Assembly (NCBI GenBank): GCA_000431155.1 | Contig: HF985651.1 | Coordinates: 135,652-187,674, forward strand | DNA length: 52,023 nt | Direction of reading: 5' to 3' | Source of the DNA: Bacteroides sp. CAG:927 | Lineage (GTDB): Bacteria; Bacteroidota; Bacteroidia; Bacteroidales; Muribaculaceae | In this document: positions 1 through 8,955 of the stretch, one piece after another | Layout of the letters: every line of letters begins with the position of its first letter | Position numbering within the stretch: the first letter of the stretch is position 1 | Translations under genes and position numbers: made by a program | Notes under the pieces: generated by a model | The model's input: only the letters and a program-made list of their open reading frames with translations | What the model was told of the DNA's origin: nothing | Database searches by the model: none

Positions 1-50
1 TCCACACTCAGATTATTGATCGATATCATAAATGTATTGTTTTCGGCCTG

Positions 51-82
51 CAAAGTTACAACTTTGTGCTCCTACTTACAAA
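51..82 (-). promoter_or_regulatory. Bacteroidetes-type promoter reading out of the left edge
   Basis: On the minus strand TTTG (79-82) and TAACTTTG (51-58) are separated by exactly 20 bases. This matches the Bacteroidetes housekeeping promoter (-33 TTTG, -7 TAnnTTTG). It points leftward, so it should serve a gene beyond base 1. Nothing in positions 1-122 looks coding. Confidence 0.7.
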
Positions 83-122
83 TGGCTCTTGGACTCATCG
101 CTCCCAAAAAACGGCTGTCACC

Positions 123-1502
123 TCATTCCGCAAACGCATAGCGGTACCCCTTGACCTTCTGCCATGCCCCGCGTGTGAAGTCAGGCACCTCCACGGGTGC
201 CGACCCGTTATTGATCGACAGTTCCGTCAGCGGCACAAGACAGCACCACTCCGCAAGGTCATACACATCCATATCCAATGGCAGTCCGTTTTGCAGGCAA
301 TACACAAGCCGGTAGTCCATTATAAAATCCATGCCTCCGTGACCTCCCACCGTTTTTGCGAGATTCCCTATCTGCTTGATTACCGGACTAGTGTAACGTG
401 CCGTCAGAGCATCAGCCTGTTCCTGTGTCATATATCCGTGTGCCGACAGATTCTCGTGGTCAGGAATCGAGTCGCCGCTTATCTGTTCAGGTTCAAGCGC
501 ATACCCCTCCATAGGATATTTGTTGGCAAACCCCTTGGTGCCGGTCAGTTGGTACATGCGGCTGTAGGGGCGAGGTGTGAGCACATCATGCTGTATATGT
601 ATAGTTTTGCCGTTGGCCGTCCGTATCATTGTCATGGTATGGTCGCCGTTTAGAAATTTTTCCGGCCTTTTGCCGGTAGTTTTCTCTATATAGGCCGGCC
701 CGTTTGCCGATTTGGTATCCATTGCCACGAGCGTAGTCATTCTGTCGCCACGGTGCATGTCAAGCAGCTGGCAGGCAGGACCCATGCCATGAGTGGGATA
801 CACATCGCCGCGATGATTCTGATTAAACTCCATGCGCCAGTTGTTGTGGTAATAGGGCCAGAAATCGCTCAGATTGTGTATGTAGCTTCCTTCCACATGC
901 AGCACTTCCCCAAACAGGTCATGCTGGGCCATGTTCAGCGTATTAGCCTCGAAAAAATCATATACGCAGTTCTCAAGCATCATGCAGTGCTTCCGTGTGC
1001 GCTCCGAAGTGTTTATCAGGTCCCATATCTCTTCAAGCGATGTAGCCGCCGGCACCTCAATGGCCACATGCTTCCCTTTCTCCATGGCGTATTTGGCCAT
1101 CGGCGCATGCGTGCGCCAGTCCGTGGCTATATACACCAGGTCTATATCATCGCGGTCGCACAGCTGTTTCCATGCATCCTCCGACCCGTAGTATTCCGCA
1201 GCTTTGGGCTTATTGGCATCCGTGAGATATTTTTGTGTTTTGGCAACGCGGTCAGGCTCTATGTCACACAGTGCTATCACCTCCGTGCCGGGAATATGGG
1301 TGAAACGCTTCACCGCATCTGGTCCGCGCATCCCCAGTCCTATGAATCCCACCCTTACATTCTTTATCGGTTCGGCCGCAAAATTCACCATGTCGGTTTG
1401 GCCCGCAGGGCGTTGGGGCACTTTCGTGCTTATTTGGGCAAATGAGGTCACACTGCCGGCCATCAGGGCTGCGGCGATTAAGGTTCGGGCAAAGATATTC
1501 AT
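123..1502 (-). CDS. Secreted Gfo/Idh/MocA-family protein, GH109-like (alpha-N-acetylgalactosaminidase type)
   Basis: A 459-residue protein starting at the ATG at 1502. This start places a signal peptide (MNIFARTLIAAALMAGSVTS, then FAQ) at the N-terminus; an upstream in-frame start at 1565 would bury it. A Rossmann nucleotide-binding motif (GFIGLGMRG) follows, then DWRTHAPMAKYAM, EVPAATS and ENCVYDFFE. Residues around GEVLHVEGSYIHNL match the GH109 subgroup, which uses tightly bound NAD to cleave alpha-N-acetylgalactosamine. The predicted location is the periplasm, with mucin or other host glycans as likely targets; this is inferred from the family. A sugar dehydrogenase role cannot be excluded from sequence alone. 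It is monocistronic, with its own promoter near 1545. Confidence 0.85.
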   Translation of the reverse strand: MNIFARTLIAAALMAGSVTSFAQISTKVPQRPAGQTDMVNFAAEPIKNVRVGFIGLGMRGPDAVKRFTHIPGTEVIALCDIEPDRVAKTQKYLTDANKPKAAEYYGSEDAWKQLCDRDDIDLVYIATDWRTHAPMAKYAMEKGKHVAIEVPAATSLEEIWDLINTSERTRKHCMMLENCVYDFFEANTLNMAQHDLFGEVLHVEGSYIHNLSDFWPYYHNNWRMEFNQNHRGDVYPTHGMGPACQLLDMHRGDRMTTLVAMDTKSANGPAYIEKTTGKRPEKFLNGDHTMTMIRTANGKTIHIQHDVLTPRPYSRMYQLTGTKGFANKYPMEGYALEPEQISGDSIPDHENLSAHGYMTQEQADALTARYTSPVIKQIGNLAKTVGGHGGMDFIMDYRLVYCLQNGLPLDMDVYDLAEWCCLVPLTELSINNGSAPVEVPDFTRGAWQKVKGYRYAFAE

Positions 1503-1544
1503 ATCGTGATGTTTAATGATTGGCACAAAAAAATAATAATCACA

Positions 1545-1576
1545 CAAATCTACAAAGATTTGCATGATTATTAAAA
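1545..1576 (-). promoter_or_regulatory. Probable promoter of the GH109-like gene
   Basis: On the minus strand TAGATTTG (1545-1552) fits the Bacteroidetes -7 element. Twenty bases upstream is TTTT (1573-1576) in place of the ideal TTTG. The distance to the ATG at 1502 leaves a leader of roughly 35 bases. Confidence 0.5.
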
Positions 1577-1595
1577 TTCCGTTATAGTATTGTTG

Positions 1596-2156
1596 CTACT
1601 TTTTGCTCTTGTGCACTATATATGTGCGGCTTTCCGTAATCACTATGTCCACAGGCACATCAGTAGCCTCCGCAGTTATCTCGTCTACAAGCTGGCAGTC
1701 ATATGCCACGCCCACCTTCAGAGCCTTGGTCCCGGACAACAACCTGTCGTAATACCCCTTGCCGCGTCCCACACGGTTCCCTTTCCGGTCATAGGCCATG
1801 GCTGGCACCACAATCAGTTCCATCTGACCCACATCTGTAGTGTCATCGCCATCCGGTTCCTCTATGCGAAAAGCCCCGAGGTGTGTGCGCGTGCGGTGAT
1901 AGGGGAGTATGTCAAGGTTCACGCCGTTCACCCTCGGCAGAAACAGATGTTTCCGTTCATGCCATTTGTCAAGAAACTCATGGGTGCACAGCTCGTCCGG
2001 CAGTGAATGGTACATCAGCACATTGTCTGCCATCATAAATGCGGCGAGTTCTTCAAGCTGTTGCCACACATTGGCGGCGGCACTGAGCATTTCTGCATGG
2101 GTGAGCATGCTCTTGCGTGCTCTGATTTTGCGGCGTATCTCGTTTTTGTCCATCAC
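1596..2156 (-). CDS. 5-formyltetrahydrofolate cyclo-ligase
   Basis: A 186-residue cytosolic enzyme that converts 5-formyl-THF to 5,10-methenyl-THF with ATP, returning stored folate to one-carbon metabolism. The family signature is clear: basic N-terminal helix (KNEIRRKIRARK), VPAMAYDRKGNRVGRGKGYYD with the glycine-rich phosphate loop, then LKVGVAYDCQLVDEI and PVDIVITE. Length is normal for the family (about 180-200). It lies 22 bases after the S41 protease gene and is probably cotranscribed with it and with the dCMP deaminase. The first two codons are both ATG (2156 and 2153), and either could be used. Confidence 0.93.
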   Translation of the reverse strand: MMDKNEIRRKIRARKSMLTHAEMLSAAANVWQQLEELAAFMMADNVLMYHSLPDELCTHEFLDKWHERKHLFLPRVNGVNLDILPYHRTRTHLGAFRIEEPDGDDTTDVGQMELIVVPAMAYDRKGNRVGRGKGYYDRLLSGTKALKVGVAYDCQLVDEITAEATDVPVDIVITESRTYIVHKSKK

Positions 2157-2178
2157 GGTTGATTATTAGTTTGCCTTT

Positions 2179-3795
2179 TCATCGGCTGCCTTGCAGGCCG
2201 GTGCCAAACTCTTTTTCAGCGCGCATTATCATCGGGTCGCTCACATTGTAAACTTCATAGAATGCCGACGACCCCAGCATGTCGCGTGCTATAAGGGCTT
2301 TCAGTTGACTAACAATCAAGTCGCGCGAAATGTTTATGTAATACCATCGCGGAGCTATTCCTTCGGTATCGCGGGCATATAAGGCAAAGTCCTGAAGCAG
2401 CGTGTCATCGCTTGGCAGAAGTCTCATAAGCTCAGTCACATTCGATGCCTGTTGCAGTCTGGCACGTTCCATGTCGGTATAATGAAAGGCATATTTCTGC
2501 ATCAGTCCGGCATTGAGCACATTCAGATAATAGGTAGATAGCCCGGTAGTGTCGTTGGGCACAAACACATCCGGCATTATTCCCCCTCCGCCATATACCA
2601 CGCGGCCTCCGAGTGTATGAAACTCCTTTGATTTGTCCAGATGCACGCTGTCGGCACTGAACACCTCGCCGTTATTGTAGCGGTTCACTATCTCCATGTC
2701 GTAGCTCTTGAGCGACCCCGGAGTGTATATCTTCTGTATGCAGCGGCCCGACGGAGTATAGTATCGCGCAGTGGTCAGTCTTAGAGCCGAATGGTCGGGA
2801 AGCTCTATCTGACGCTGCACAAGCCCCTTGCCAAACGACCGTCGTCCCACAATCACACCCCGGTCATTGTCTTGGATTGCGCCGGCAAATATTTCACTCG
2901 CACTTGCCGAGAACTCGTCCAGAACCACCACCAGCGGAAACTTCTGGAATGCTCCCGTGCCGTCACTCACGGCACTCGTCTCGGATATGTTCGAGCGGCC
3001 GCGCGTCTCCACAATAGGACAACCTGCCGGCAGGAAATCGTTCGCCATGAGTATGGCCGGTTCCATATATCCGCCGCCGTTGCCGCGAAGGTCTATCATA
3101 AATCGGTTGGCGCCCTTGTCACGCAGCTCTACCATGGCATTCAGAAACTCTGAATAAGTGTTTCTGCCAAACTTGTTCACCTTCACATACCCGGTGCCGT
3201 CACTCAGCATATAGGCCGCGTCAATTGATGTCACCGGTATGTCGCCTCGTGTCACAGTGTAGTTGAGCAGTTTCGGCGATGTGGACCGCAGCACGCCAAG
3301 GTTCACTTGGGTTCCTTTCTCTCCGCGAAGCTGCGAAATCACCTTCTCGTTGCTCCATTTCTGTCCGGCAACCACCGAATCGTTTATGGTTATGATGCGG
3401 TCTCCGGCCATTAGCCCCACCTTTTCCGATGGGCCTCCGCTTATCACCTCAAGCACCGTAATAGTGTCGGTGAGCATGTTGAACGATATTCCTATACCGC
3501 AGAACGATCCTTCAAGCTCCTCGTTGGCGCTTGCAAGGTCCTCGCTGCTTATATAGGTAGTGTGGGGGTCCAGTTTCGCCAGTATGTCGGGTATAGAGGC
3601 TTCAAGTAGCGAATCGGTATTGACTTCGTCCACATATTCTTCCTGAATATGTCCCATGATGGCATCAAGCTTTGAGTGAGCTCCCGAGCCGGTAAAACGG
3701 GTAAAAAACATTGCGCCTGTGAGCAATCCTGCTCCAAAGGCCACAGCAAGCAGCAGCGGCACCCATACGGCGGCACGTTTCATGTTGTTTTCCAT
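2179..3795 (-). CDS. S41 family C-terminal processing peptidase (CtpA/Prc-like)
   Basis: A 538-residue serine protease anchored by one N-terminal membrane helix (about residues 8-32), with the body predicted in the periplasm. A PDZ domain spans about 95-180. The tail-specific protease domain follows with the Ser-Lys dyad: S300 in EFSASASEIFAGA and K323 in RRSFGKGLVQ. The substrate-channel segment DLRGNGGGY is also present. Such enzymes trim or degrade C-termini of envelope proteins. About 150 residues beyond the catalytic core (from about 385) form an extension of unassigned fold. It lies between the dCMP deaminase gene (63 bases upstream) and the folate cyclo-ligase gene (22 bases downstream). 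Confidence 0.92.
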   Translation of the reverse strand: MENNMKRAAVWVPLLLAVAFGAGLLTGAMFFTRFTGSGAHSKLDAIMGHIQEEYVDEVNTDSLLEASIPDILAKLDPHTTYISSEDLASANEELEGSFCGIGISFNMLTDTITVLEVISGGPSEKVGLMAGDRIITINDSVVAGQKWSNEKVISQLRGEKGTQVNLGVLRSTSPKLLNYTVTRGDIPVTSIDAAYMLSDGTGYVKVNKFGRNTYSEFLNAMVELRDKGANRFMIDLRGNGGGYMEPAILMANDFLPAGCPIVETRGRSNISETSAVSDGTGAFQKFPLVVVLDEFSASASEIFAGAIQDNDRGVIVGRRSFGKGLVQRQIELPDHSALRLTTARYYTPSGRCIQKIYTPGSLKSYDMEIVNRYNNGEVFSADSVHLDKSKEFHTLGGRVVYGGGGIMPDVFVPNDTTGLSTYYLNVLNAGLMQKYAFHYTDMERARLQQASNVTELMRLLPSDDTLLQDFALYARDTEGIAPRWYYINISRDLIVSQLKALIARDMLGSSAFYEVYNVSDPMIMRAEKEFGTGLQGSR

Positions 3796-3858
3796 TAGTT
3801 AATTTAACTACAGTAAGTAAGAGATATGTATCTTGCAATAAATTGTCCTGTGCGGTTG

Positions 3859-4290
3859 CTATTGTATGTCCGGCATATGCACACATTCAATGCCGGCGCG
3901 TCTCAGCAGATCAAGGCCATCGGTTATGCGGTAGAGGTCATTGTAAACCACCCTGCATATCCCTGCTTGGATTATTAGTTTTGAGCATTCCAGACAAGGC
4001 GATGCCGTGATATATAATGTTGATCCGTTTGATGAATTGTTGCTTCTTGCCACCTTGGTTATGGCATTCGCTTCGGCGTGAAGCACATACGGCTTGGTGA
4101 CACCGTCAGCATCCTCGCACACATTCTCAAATCCCGCCGGAGTGCCGTTGAATCCGTCGGATATTATCATTTGGTCTTTGACCAGAAGTGCGCCCACCTT
4201 GCGGCGCTGGCAGTATGAGTTTTCCGCCCATATGGCGGCCATACGCAGGTATCGTTTGTCAAGCAATTCCTGCTTCTCGCGATTTTCCAT
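3859..4290 (-). CDS. dCMP/cytidine deaminase family protein (ComEB-like)
   Basis: A 143-residue zinc-dependent deaminase, most likely deoxycytidylate deaminase producing dUMP for thymidylate synthesis. The zinc and catalytic residues are visible: HAEANAI (zinc His plus catalytic Glu) and SPCLECSK (two zinc Cys). The N-terminal block KRYLRMAAIWAENSYCQRRKVGALLV and the GFNGTPAGFENVCED substrate region are characteristic of dCMP deaminases and not of tRNA or guanine deaminases. It is the first gene of a three-gene minus-strand run with the S41 protease and the folate cyclo-ligase, linking pyrimidine and one-carbon metabolism. Confidence 0.9.
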   Translation of the reverse strand: MENREKQELLDKRYLRMAAIWAENSYCQRRKVGALLVKDQMIISDGFNGTPAGFENVCEDADGVTKPYVLHAEANAITKVARSNNSSNGSTLYITASPCLECSKLIIQAGICRVVYNDLYRITDGLDLLRRAGIECVHMPDIQ

Positions 4291-4602
4291 TAGATGTGAA
4301 ATAATTGTGCAAAATTAGTAATATTGGCGCACATACAATTAATATTTTTGAAAAATATGTTTCCATCATGATTATTTGGTTAAATTCAGTTAAGCGATGG
4401 GCTCATCATCCACTATTCAACACGGCCTATGCCGCTGTTCCTGACTTGGCTTTTGGCCAATTTATGTGAAGCGAATGTGTGAAATCTGTTAAAAGTGCCC
4501 TGTTCATGCGGTCTCCGGCCCTCTTGTGCCAAAACATTTTGTCGTGTTGAGGGGTTACAATGATACAAACTATACTTGTTATTGAGTCTCTATATTGCAA
4601 CT
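4291..4602. other. Divergent intergenic region between dCMP deaminase and sigma factor genes
   Basis: About 310 bases without a credible gene. A minus-strand promoter lies at 4310-4339. A small hairpin (TTGGC / GCCAA, loop of five) sits at 4446-4460. On the plus strand TATACTTG (4571-4578) resembles a -7 element ahead of the sigma factor start, with only a weak -33 match. I see no RNA gene. Confidence 0.5.
4310..4339 (-). promoter_or_regulatory. Probable promoter for dCMP deaminase - S41 protease - folate cyclo-ligase
   Basis: Minus-strand TAATTTTG (4310-4317) is a perfect -7 match. ATTG (4336-4339) lies 18 bases upstream as an imperfect -33. The distance to the ATG at 4290 is about 20 bases. 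Confidence 0.5.
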
Positions 4603-5115
4603 ATGATTACTAAGAAATTTACCGACCGCCTACTCGCCATACAGGATAATCTGCTCAGTTTCGCACTCATCCTCACTTCTAATCGTGATGACGCCTACGA
4701 TCTTGTGCAGGACACCACTCTCAAGGTTCTTGACAGCGAAGACAAATACGCCGAAAACATCAACTTCAAAGGATGGGTGTTCACGATAATGCGCAACATT
4801 TTCATCAATCACTACCGCAAGGCTATGCGCAATGCCACTATCGTTGACACCACCGAGGACCTTTATTACCTCAACCTCACCCAGAGCGAAGCGCGCGACA
4901 CCCCTCAGGACTCATATTCCGTTATGGAAATCACTCAGATTATTCACCGTTTCAAGGACGACTACCGTGTGCCGTTTTCCATGCATCTTGCCGGGTACAA
5001 ATATCAGGAAATAGCCGATTTCATGCATCTGCCTGTAGGTACGATTAAAAGTCGCATCTTTTTTGCACGCAAACGCCTTCGCAAAGATCTTCGCGATTAC
5101 CGCTACGACGACTGA
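4603..5115 (+). CDS. ECF-type RNA polymerase sigma factor
   Basis: A 170-residue sigma-70 family protein with only regions 2 and 4, hence the ECF class. Region 2 covers about residues 8-75 (LLAIQDNLLSFALILTSNRD, AYDLVQDTTLKVL, FKGWVFTIMRNIFINHYRK). Region 4 covers about 110-165, with the helix-turn-helix YKYQEIADFMHLPVGTIKSR. The ATG at 4603 is preferred to an in-frame TTG at 4576 because the family homology starts here. No anti-sigma factor gene is adjacent: the next gene, rmuC, is convergent. The signal it answers therefore cannot be inferred from context. Confidence 0.93.
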   Translation: MITKKFTDRLLAIQDNLLSFALILTSNRDDAYDLVQDTTLKVLDSEDKYAENINFKGWVFTIMRNIFINHYRKAMRNATIVDTTEDLYYLNLTQSEARDTPQDSYSVMEITQIIHRFKDDYRVPFSMHLAGYKYQEIADFMHLPVGTIKSRIFFARKRLRKDLRDYRYDD

Positions 5116-5154
5116 CCTTTTTGCTTTTCAGCCGTGACCCTCATTGCGTCCTTC

Positions 5155-6465
5155 TCAATCTTGGTTCTGGGCATATCTGTCGGTGAGTGATTCCGGCAGC
5201 TGTTTTGAAACCTTGATACCCATCTCACGGAGATTTTCGGCCCTGCGCACAAGATTTCCCGCCCCTTCGCTAAGTTTCTTTAGTGCCGATTCATAGGCAT
5301 CGGATGTGGTTTTTATGCCTCGGCGTATCTTCTCCATATCCTCCACAAATCCCACAAATTTGTCGTACATCTTGCCGCTTTCCACGGCTATCTTCTGCGC
5401 ATTCTGCGTCTGTCGTTCTTGGGTCCATAGCTGTGCTATCAGGCGCAGTGAGCCTACAAGCTGTGTGGGCGACACTATCAGCACTCTCTTGTCGTAGGCT
5501 TTGAGCCACAATGTGCTGTCAATGGTCATGGCCGCTGCATAGGCCGCTTCGTTGGGTATAAACATCATCACGAAATCAAGTCGTTCCGTGCCCACATAAT
5601 CCTGATATTTCTTGTCGGCGAGTTCACCCACATGTTTCATCACCGATGCCACATGCTGCTTGCCGTAAACTGCGCGTTGTTCGTCACTGTCGGCGTTGGC
5701 ATACTCCACAAATGCCGTGAGCGATACCTTTGAGTCTATCACCATTGATCTGTTGCCGGGGTAGTGTACCACCACATCCGGACGCAGTGCTCGCCCGCTG
5801 TCATCACGCAGAGCCGATCCGTTTTCCGACCCGTATTGCAGCGTATATTCCTCGTCTTTCCTCAGTCCCGACTTCTCAAGTATGGTCTCAAGCACCATCT
5901 CTCCCCAGTCGCCTTGCTTTTTGGTGTTGCCGCGAAGTGCTGTCGCCAGTTCTTTGGCTTCGCGGCCTATGTTTAGGTTGGTTTCTATAAGATCCTTGAT
6001 ACGTTGTTCAAGTGAGAATCTCTCTCTCGCTTCCTGACTGTAGCAGTCCGAAACCGATTTGCGAAACTGTTCTATATCATTCTTCAGCGGATTCAGTATC
6101 TGCTCCATCTGCTCCTGACTGTGGCGCCGCAGCGACTGTGTTTGCTCTTCCATTATGTTGGTCGCCATCAGCGTAAAGCTTTCCTGTTGGTTCTTTATCC
6201 GTTCCTGATTCTCATTGCGGCATTCCTCAATCCGTGTTTTCATCTCCGCAAGCCGGGCGTTTAGCTCTGCTATGCGCGCTTCATATTGGCGCACCACATG
6301 GTCATATTGTTGTTGCTTTTCATCGCTGAGTTGCTTGAATTTTGTCGCTTCGGCCTGCGCCACTGCGCTTTGGCTCGTGCTTTTTGTCAGTTTACCGGCA
6401 TAGTGAACCACAAAAAATATACTTGCTGCAAGCAGCAGCGACAGGATAATAATAGCTAAAGTCAT
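5155..6465 (-). CDS. rmuC: DNA recombination protein RmuC homolog
   Basis: A 436-residue protein with one N-terminal membrane helix (about 2-22), a long coiled coil (about 30-150) and the RmuC domain (about 170-400). Recognisable blocks are GNTKKQGDWGEMVLETILEKSGL, RPDVVVHYPGNRSMVIDSKVSL, DFVMMFIPNEAAYAAAM and RVLIVSPTQLVGSLR. The PD-(D/E)xK-like core (E in GEMVLE, D and SK in VIDSKVSL) implies a nuclease fold. RmuC limits recombination at inverted repeats, though its biochemical activity is less certain. It is divergent from the alpha/beta hydrolase gene and has a strong promoter of its own. Confidence 0.93.
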   Translation of the reverse strand: MTLAIIILSLLLAASIFFVVHYAGKLTKSTSQSAVAQAEATKFKQLSDEKQQQYDHVVRQYEARIAELNARLAEMKTRIEECRNENQERIKNQQESFTLMATNIMEEQTQSLRRHSQEQMEQILNPLKNDIEQFRKSVSDCYSQEARERFSLEQRIKDLIETNLNIGREAKELATALRGNTKKQGDWGEMVLETILEKSGLRKDEEYTLQYGSENGSALRDDSGRALRPDVVVHYPGNRSMVIDSKVSLTAFVEYANADSDEQRAVYGKQHVASVMKHVGELADKKYQDYVGTERLDFVMMFIPNEAAYAAAMTIDSTLWLKAYDKRVLIVSPTQLVGSLRLIAQLWTQERQTQNAQKIAVESGKMYDKFVGFVEDMEKIRRGIKTTSDAYESALKKLSEGAGNLVRRAENLREMGIKVSKQLPESLTDRYAQNQD

Positions 6466-6493
6466 GGCAAATGTGTGATAATCAAAAGCAGTT

Positions 6494-6524
6494 CAAAGTT
6501 AGTGAAAAAATATGTGCCGTCAAA
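6494..6524 (-). promoter_or_regulatory. Promoter of rmuC
   Basis: Minus-strand TTTG (6521-6524), 19-base spacer, TAACTTTG (6494-6501). This is a full match to the Bacteroidetes consensus, about 28 bases ahead of the start codon at 6465. Confidence 0.75.
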
Positions 6525-6537
6525 AGAAAATATGTAG

Positions 6538-6545
6538 TAAATTTG
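6538..6545 (+). promoter_or_regulatory. -7 element close to the alpha/beta hydrolase start
   Basis: Plus-strand TAAATTTG is a perfect -7 element but has no TTTG at the usual -33 distance. It ends only 10 bases before the ATG at 6556, so transcription from it would give an almost leaderless mRNA. Confidence 0.5.
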
Positions 6546-6555
6546 TGCTCTGATT

Positions 6556-7317
6556 ATGACTCAAGTTATCAACATACAAGGATTGCCGCTCCATTACGAG
6601 GTCACCGGCAGCGGTCCTGCCATGATTCTCATGCACGGTTGGGGATGTTCCCATGCCACCGTGCAATCCATAGCGCGTGTGGCTTCTGAGAGCCATACCG
6701 TCTATAGTGTGGACTTCCCCGGGTTCGGGGATACGCCTGAACCTCCTCAGGTATGGGGAGTTGAGCAATATACTCGTCTTATTGAGCAGATGGCCGATGC
6801 TCTCGGTCTTGACAACCCGGTGCTTCTCGGGCACTCTTTCGGGGGCAGGGTAGGGATTCTGTATGCTTCGCGCCGTCCCGTCAGCAAGCTTATTCTTGTG
6901 GATGCTGCCGGTGTCAAGCCGCGCCGCAAACCATCCTACTATATTAAGGTGTATTCATTTAAGCTCATGAAAATGCTCCTGAAGCTGCGTTATGGCGCTG
7001 AGGGTGCCAAAGCGCGCATTGAGGCTCAGCGTGCCCGTCACGGCAGTGCCGACTATGCTTCGGCCTCGCCTATGATGCGAAGCATACTCTCAAAATGCGT
7101 CAATGAGGATCTTAAGCATGTCATGCCTTCCATCTCCGCTCCCACACTGCTGATATGGGGTGAAAACGACACTGCCACCCCTCTGCGTGATGCAAAAATC
7201 ATTGAGCGTCTTGTACCTGATGCCGGACTCGTAAGTTTTCCCGGCTGCGGCCATTACAGTTTTTTGGACAATCCGGTGCAGTTTGCAGCGGTGCTCCGTA
7301 GTTTCCTGACAAATTAA
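6556..7317 (+). CDS. Alpha/beta hydrolase (cell-wall operon)
   Basis: A 253-residue alpha/beta-hydrolase-fold protein without signal peptide, so predicted cytosolic. Visible parts are the oxyanion motif HGWG (about residue 27), the nucleophile elbow GHSFGG, the acid region WGENDTATPL and the catalytic His in GCGHYSFLDNP near the C-terminus. This is a complete Ser-Asp-His set. The gene starts a run with the MurF-like ligase (12 bases downstream) and the Ddl gene, so a role in cell-wall precursor metabolism is plausible. The substrate cannot be read from sequence. Confidence 0.88.
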   Translation: MTQVINIQGLPLHYEVTGSGPAMILMHGWGCSHATVQSIARVASESHTVYSVDFPGFGDTPEPPQVWGVEQYTRLIEQMADALGLDNPVLLGHSFGGRVGILYASRRPVSKLILVDAAGVKPRRKPSYYIKVYSFKLMKMLLKLRYGAEGAKARIEAQRARHGSADYASASPMMRSILSKCVNEDLKHVMPSISAPTLLIWGENDTATPLRDAKIIERLVPDAGLVSFPGCGHYSFLDNPVQFAAVLRSFLTN

Positions 7318-7329
7318 CTTTTTGAATAT

Positions 7330-8925
7330 ATGGTAGTTACAATACTGATATACTGCGTGGTACTTGCTTTTGCTGCCGCCAACGTGTGGGCCGAGTTTAG
7401 GCGCGATCTCATGATGATGCAGCAAAATTCCTATCGCATTGACCGTTATCGCCGTTGGCTGCACTCATCCGGCGATTCCACTTCTTGGCCCAAACTCGTG
7501 GGGCTGTGTGTGCTCGGCGCATCATTGGCCTCTTTCAGCTCTCCGGCATGGGGAATGGCCATTTCCTTTGTGTTTTGTTCCGGTTGCTACGGATGGCTCT
7601 TCACACGGCGCTACAAGAAGCCGCTCGTAATGACAAAACGCGCTTGGCGCATCCTCATCACGGCTTCTTTGTTGGCATTGATTACACTCCTCGCTGTATT
7701 TTTCCTTGTCAGTGGCAATGTGATTGTACGCCTCTGTGCTGCCACTTTCACCTCCCTTGCAATTTATTGTGGCAGTCATATTTATCTCGTGGTTGCTGTA
7801 TGGCTCCTGCAACCCGTTGAGAAGCATATCAATCGTGGATACTATAATGATGCGAAACGCATACTCTCCTCTATGCCGCGTCTTAAGGTCATCGGCATTA
7901 CCGGCAGCTACGGTAAAACCAGCACCAAACATTTTTTAACCCGTATCCTCTCTGAAAAATATGAGGTCCTTATGACACCGGGCAGCTTCAACACCACAAT
8001 GGGTGTCATCCGCACCGTGCGTGAGTTCATGAAACCCTACACCGAGGTGTTCGTTTGTGAAATGGGTGCAAAGCAGCTTAATGACATCAAGGAGATATGC
8101 GACCTCGTTCATCCTCAAATCGGCATCGTCACCGCCGTCGGTCCTCAGCACCTTGAGTCGTTCAAAAGCATTGAGAATGTGCAGCGCACCAAGTTTGAGC
8201 TGGTGGATTCACTGCCGCAGAACGGTCTCGCGGTCGTAAACAACGATTTCCCTTATGTGGCCAACCGTGAGGTGCATAATGTTGAGTGTGTGCGTTACGG
8301 TGTCAGCGACCCTCAGGGTTGCGAATTTACCGTGTGCAACATTGTCTATGATGCTTCCGGCACCACATTTACCGTTGTGGGCCCCGGTATTGAGCATACA
8401 TTCCACACACGGTTGCTCGGCGAGTGCAATGTTAGCAATCTCTTGGCCTCCATAATAGTGGCTCTCCGCATGGATGTCAGTGTTGAGCAGATAAGTCGTG
8501 CCGTGGAACATATTGAGCCTGTGGAGCATCGTCTCAGTGTCAAGCGTACTCCCGGTGGTGTCACCATACTTGACGATGCATATAATTCCAACCCCTCCGG
8601 CTCCGCTATGGCTCTTGAAGTGCTCGGTGCCATGACCCAAGGCAAGCGCATTATTGTTACTCCCGGCATGATTGAGCTCGGAGACAGGCAGAGTGAACTT
8701 AATCGTGAATTTGGTGTCAATATAGCCAAAAATGTGGATGTCGCCATTGTTGTAGGTGAGTACAACCGCGATGCATTAGTGGAGGGCATAGAGAATGCCG
8801 GTGTGCAGCCTCCTAAGCTTATTACTGTTGACAGTTTTGCCGCTGCACAGCAGGTTCTCGCTTCAATGCTTCAGGGTGGTGACACCGTGCTTTATGAAAA
8901 TGATCTTCCCGATACTTTCAAATAA
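7330..8925 (+). CDS. Membrane-anchored Mur ligase family protein (MurF-like)
   Basis: A 531-residue protein. About 175 N-terminal residues contain some four to five hydrophobic helices (near 1-20, 55-85, 105-135, 140-160). A Mur ligase core follows: ATP loop TGSYGKTSTK with the Lys near residue 196, then FVCEMGAKQLNDI, GIVTAVGPQHLE and the MurF-like DDAYNSNPSGSAMAL and GMIELG. The homology fits UDP-MurNAc-tripeptide:D-Ala-D-Ala ligase, and the next gene encodes a D-Ala-D-Ala ligase. The usual N-terminal UDP-binding domain of MurF is not visible; the membrane segment is in its place. A canonical murF probably exists elsewhere, so this may act on a lipid-linked or alternative substrate. That last point is inference. 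Confidence 0.85.
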   Translation: MVVTILIYCVVLAFAAANVWAEFRRDLMMMQQNSYRIDRYRRWLHSSGDSTSWPKLVGLCVLGASLASFSSPAWGMAISFVFCSGCYGWLFTRRYKKPLVMTKRAWRILITASLLALITLLAVFFLVSGNVIVRLCAATFTSLAIYCGSHIYLVVAVWLLQPVEKHINRGYYNDAKRILSSMPRLKVIGITGSYGKTSTKHFLTRILSEKYEVLMTPGSFNTTMGVIRTVREFMKPYTEVFVCEMGAKQLNDIKEICDLVHPQIGIVTAVGPQHLESFKSIENVQRTKFELVDSLPQNGLAVVNNDFPYVANREVHNVECVRYGVSDPQGCEFTVCNIVYDASGTTFTVVGPGIEHTFHTRLLGECNVSNLLASIIVALRMDVSVEQISRAVEHIEPVEHRLSVKRTPGGVTILDDAYNSNPSGSAMALEVLGAMTQGKRIIVTPGMIELGDRQSELNREFGVNIAKNVDVAIVVGEYNRDALVEGIENAGVQPPKLITVDSFAAAQQVLASMLQGGDTVLYENDLPDTFK

Positions 8926-8955
8926 TCAAAATATTATTACAACCAATATACTCAT

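Noticed and set aside
4423..4560. Possible small RNA upstream of the sigma factor gene
   Set aside because: Only one weak 5-base hairpin is visible, with no terminator or promoter pair to define a transcript.
7330..8925. MurF-like protein as a poly-gamma-glutamate synthase (PgsB/CapB)
   Set aside because: CapB-type proteins also have an N-terminal membrane part, but here the DDAYNSNPSGSAMAL and GMIELG blocks are MurF-like and no capB/C/A partners are present. A ddl gene follows instead.
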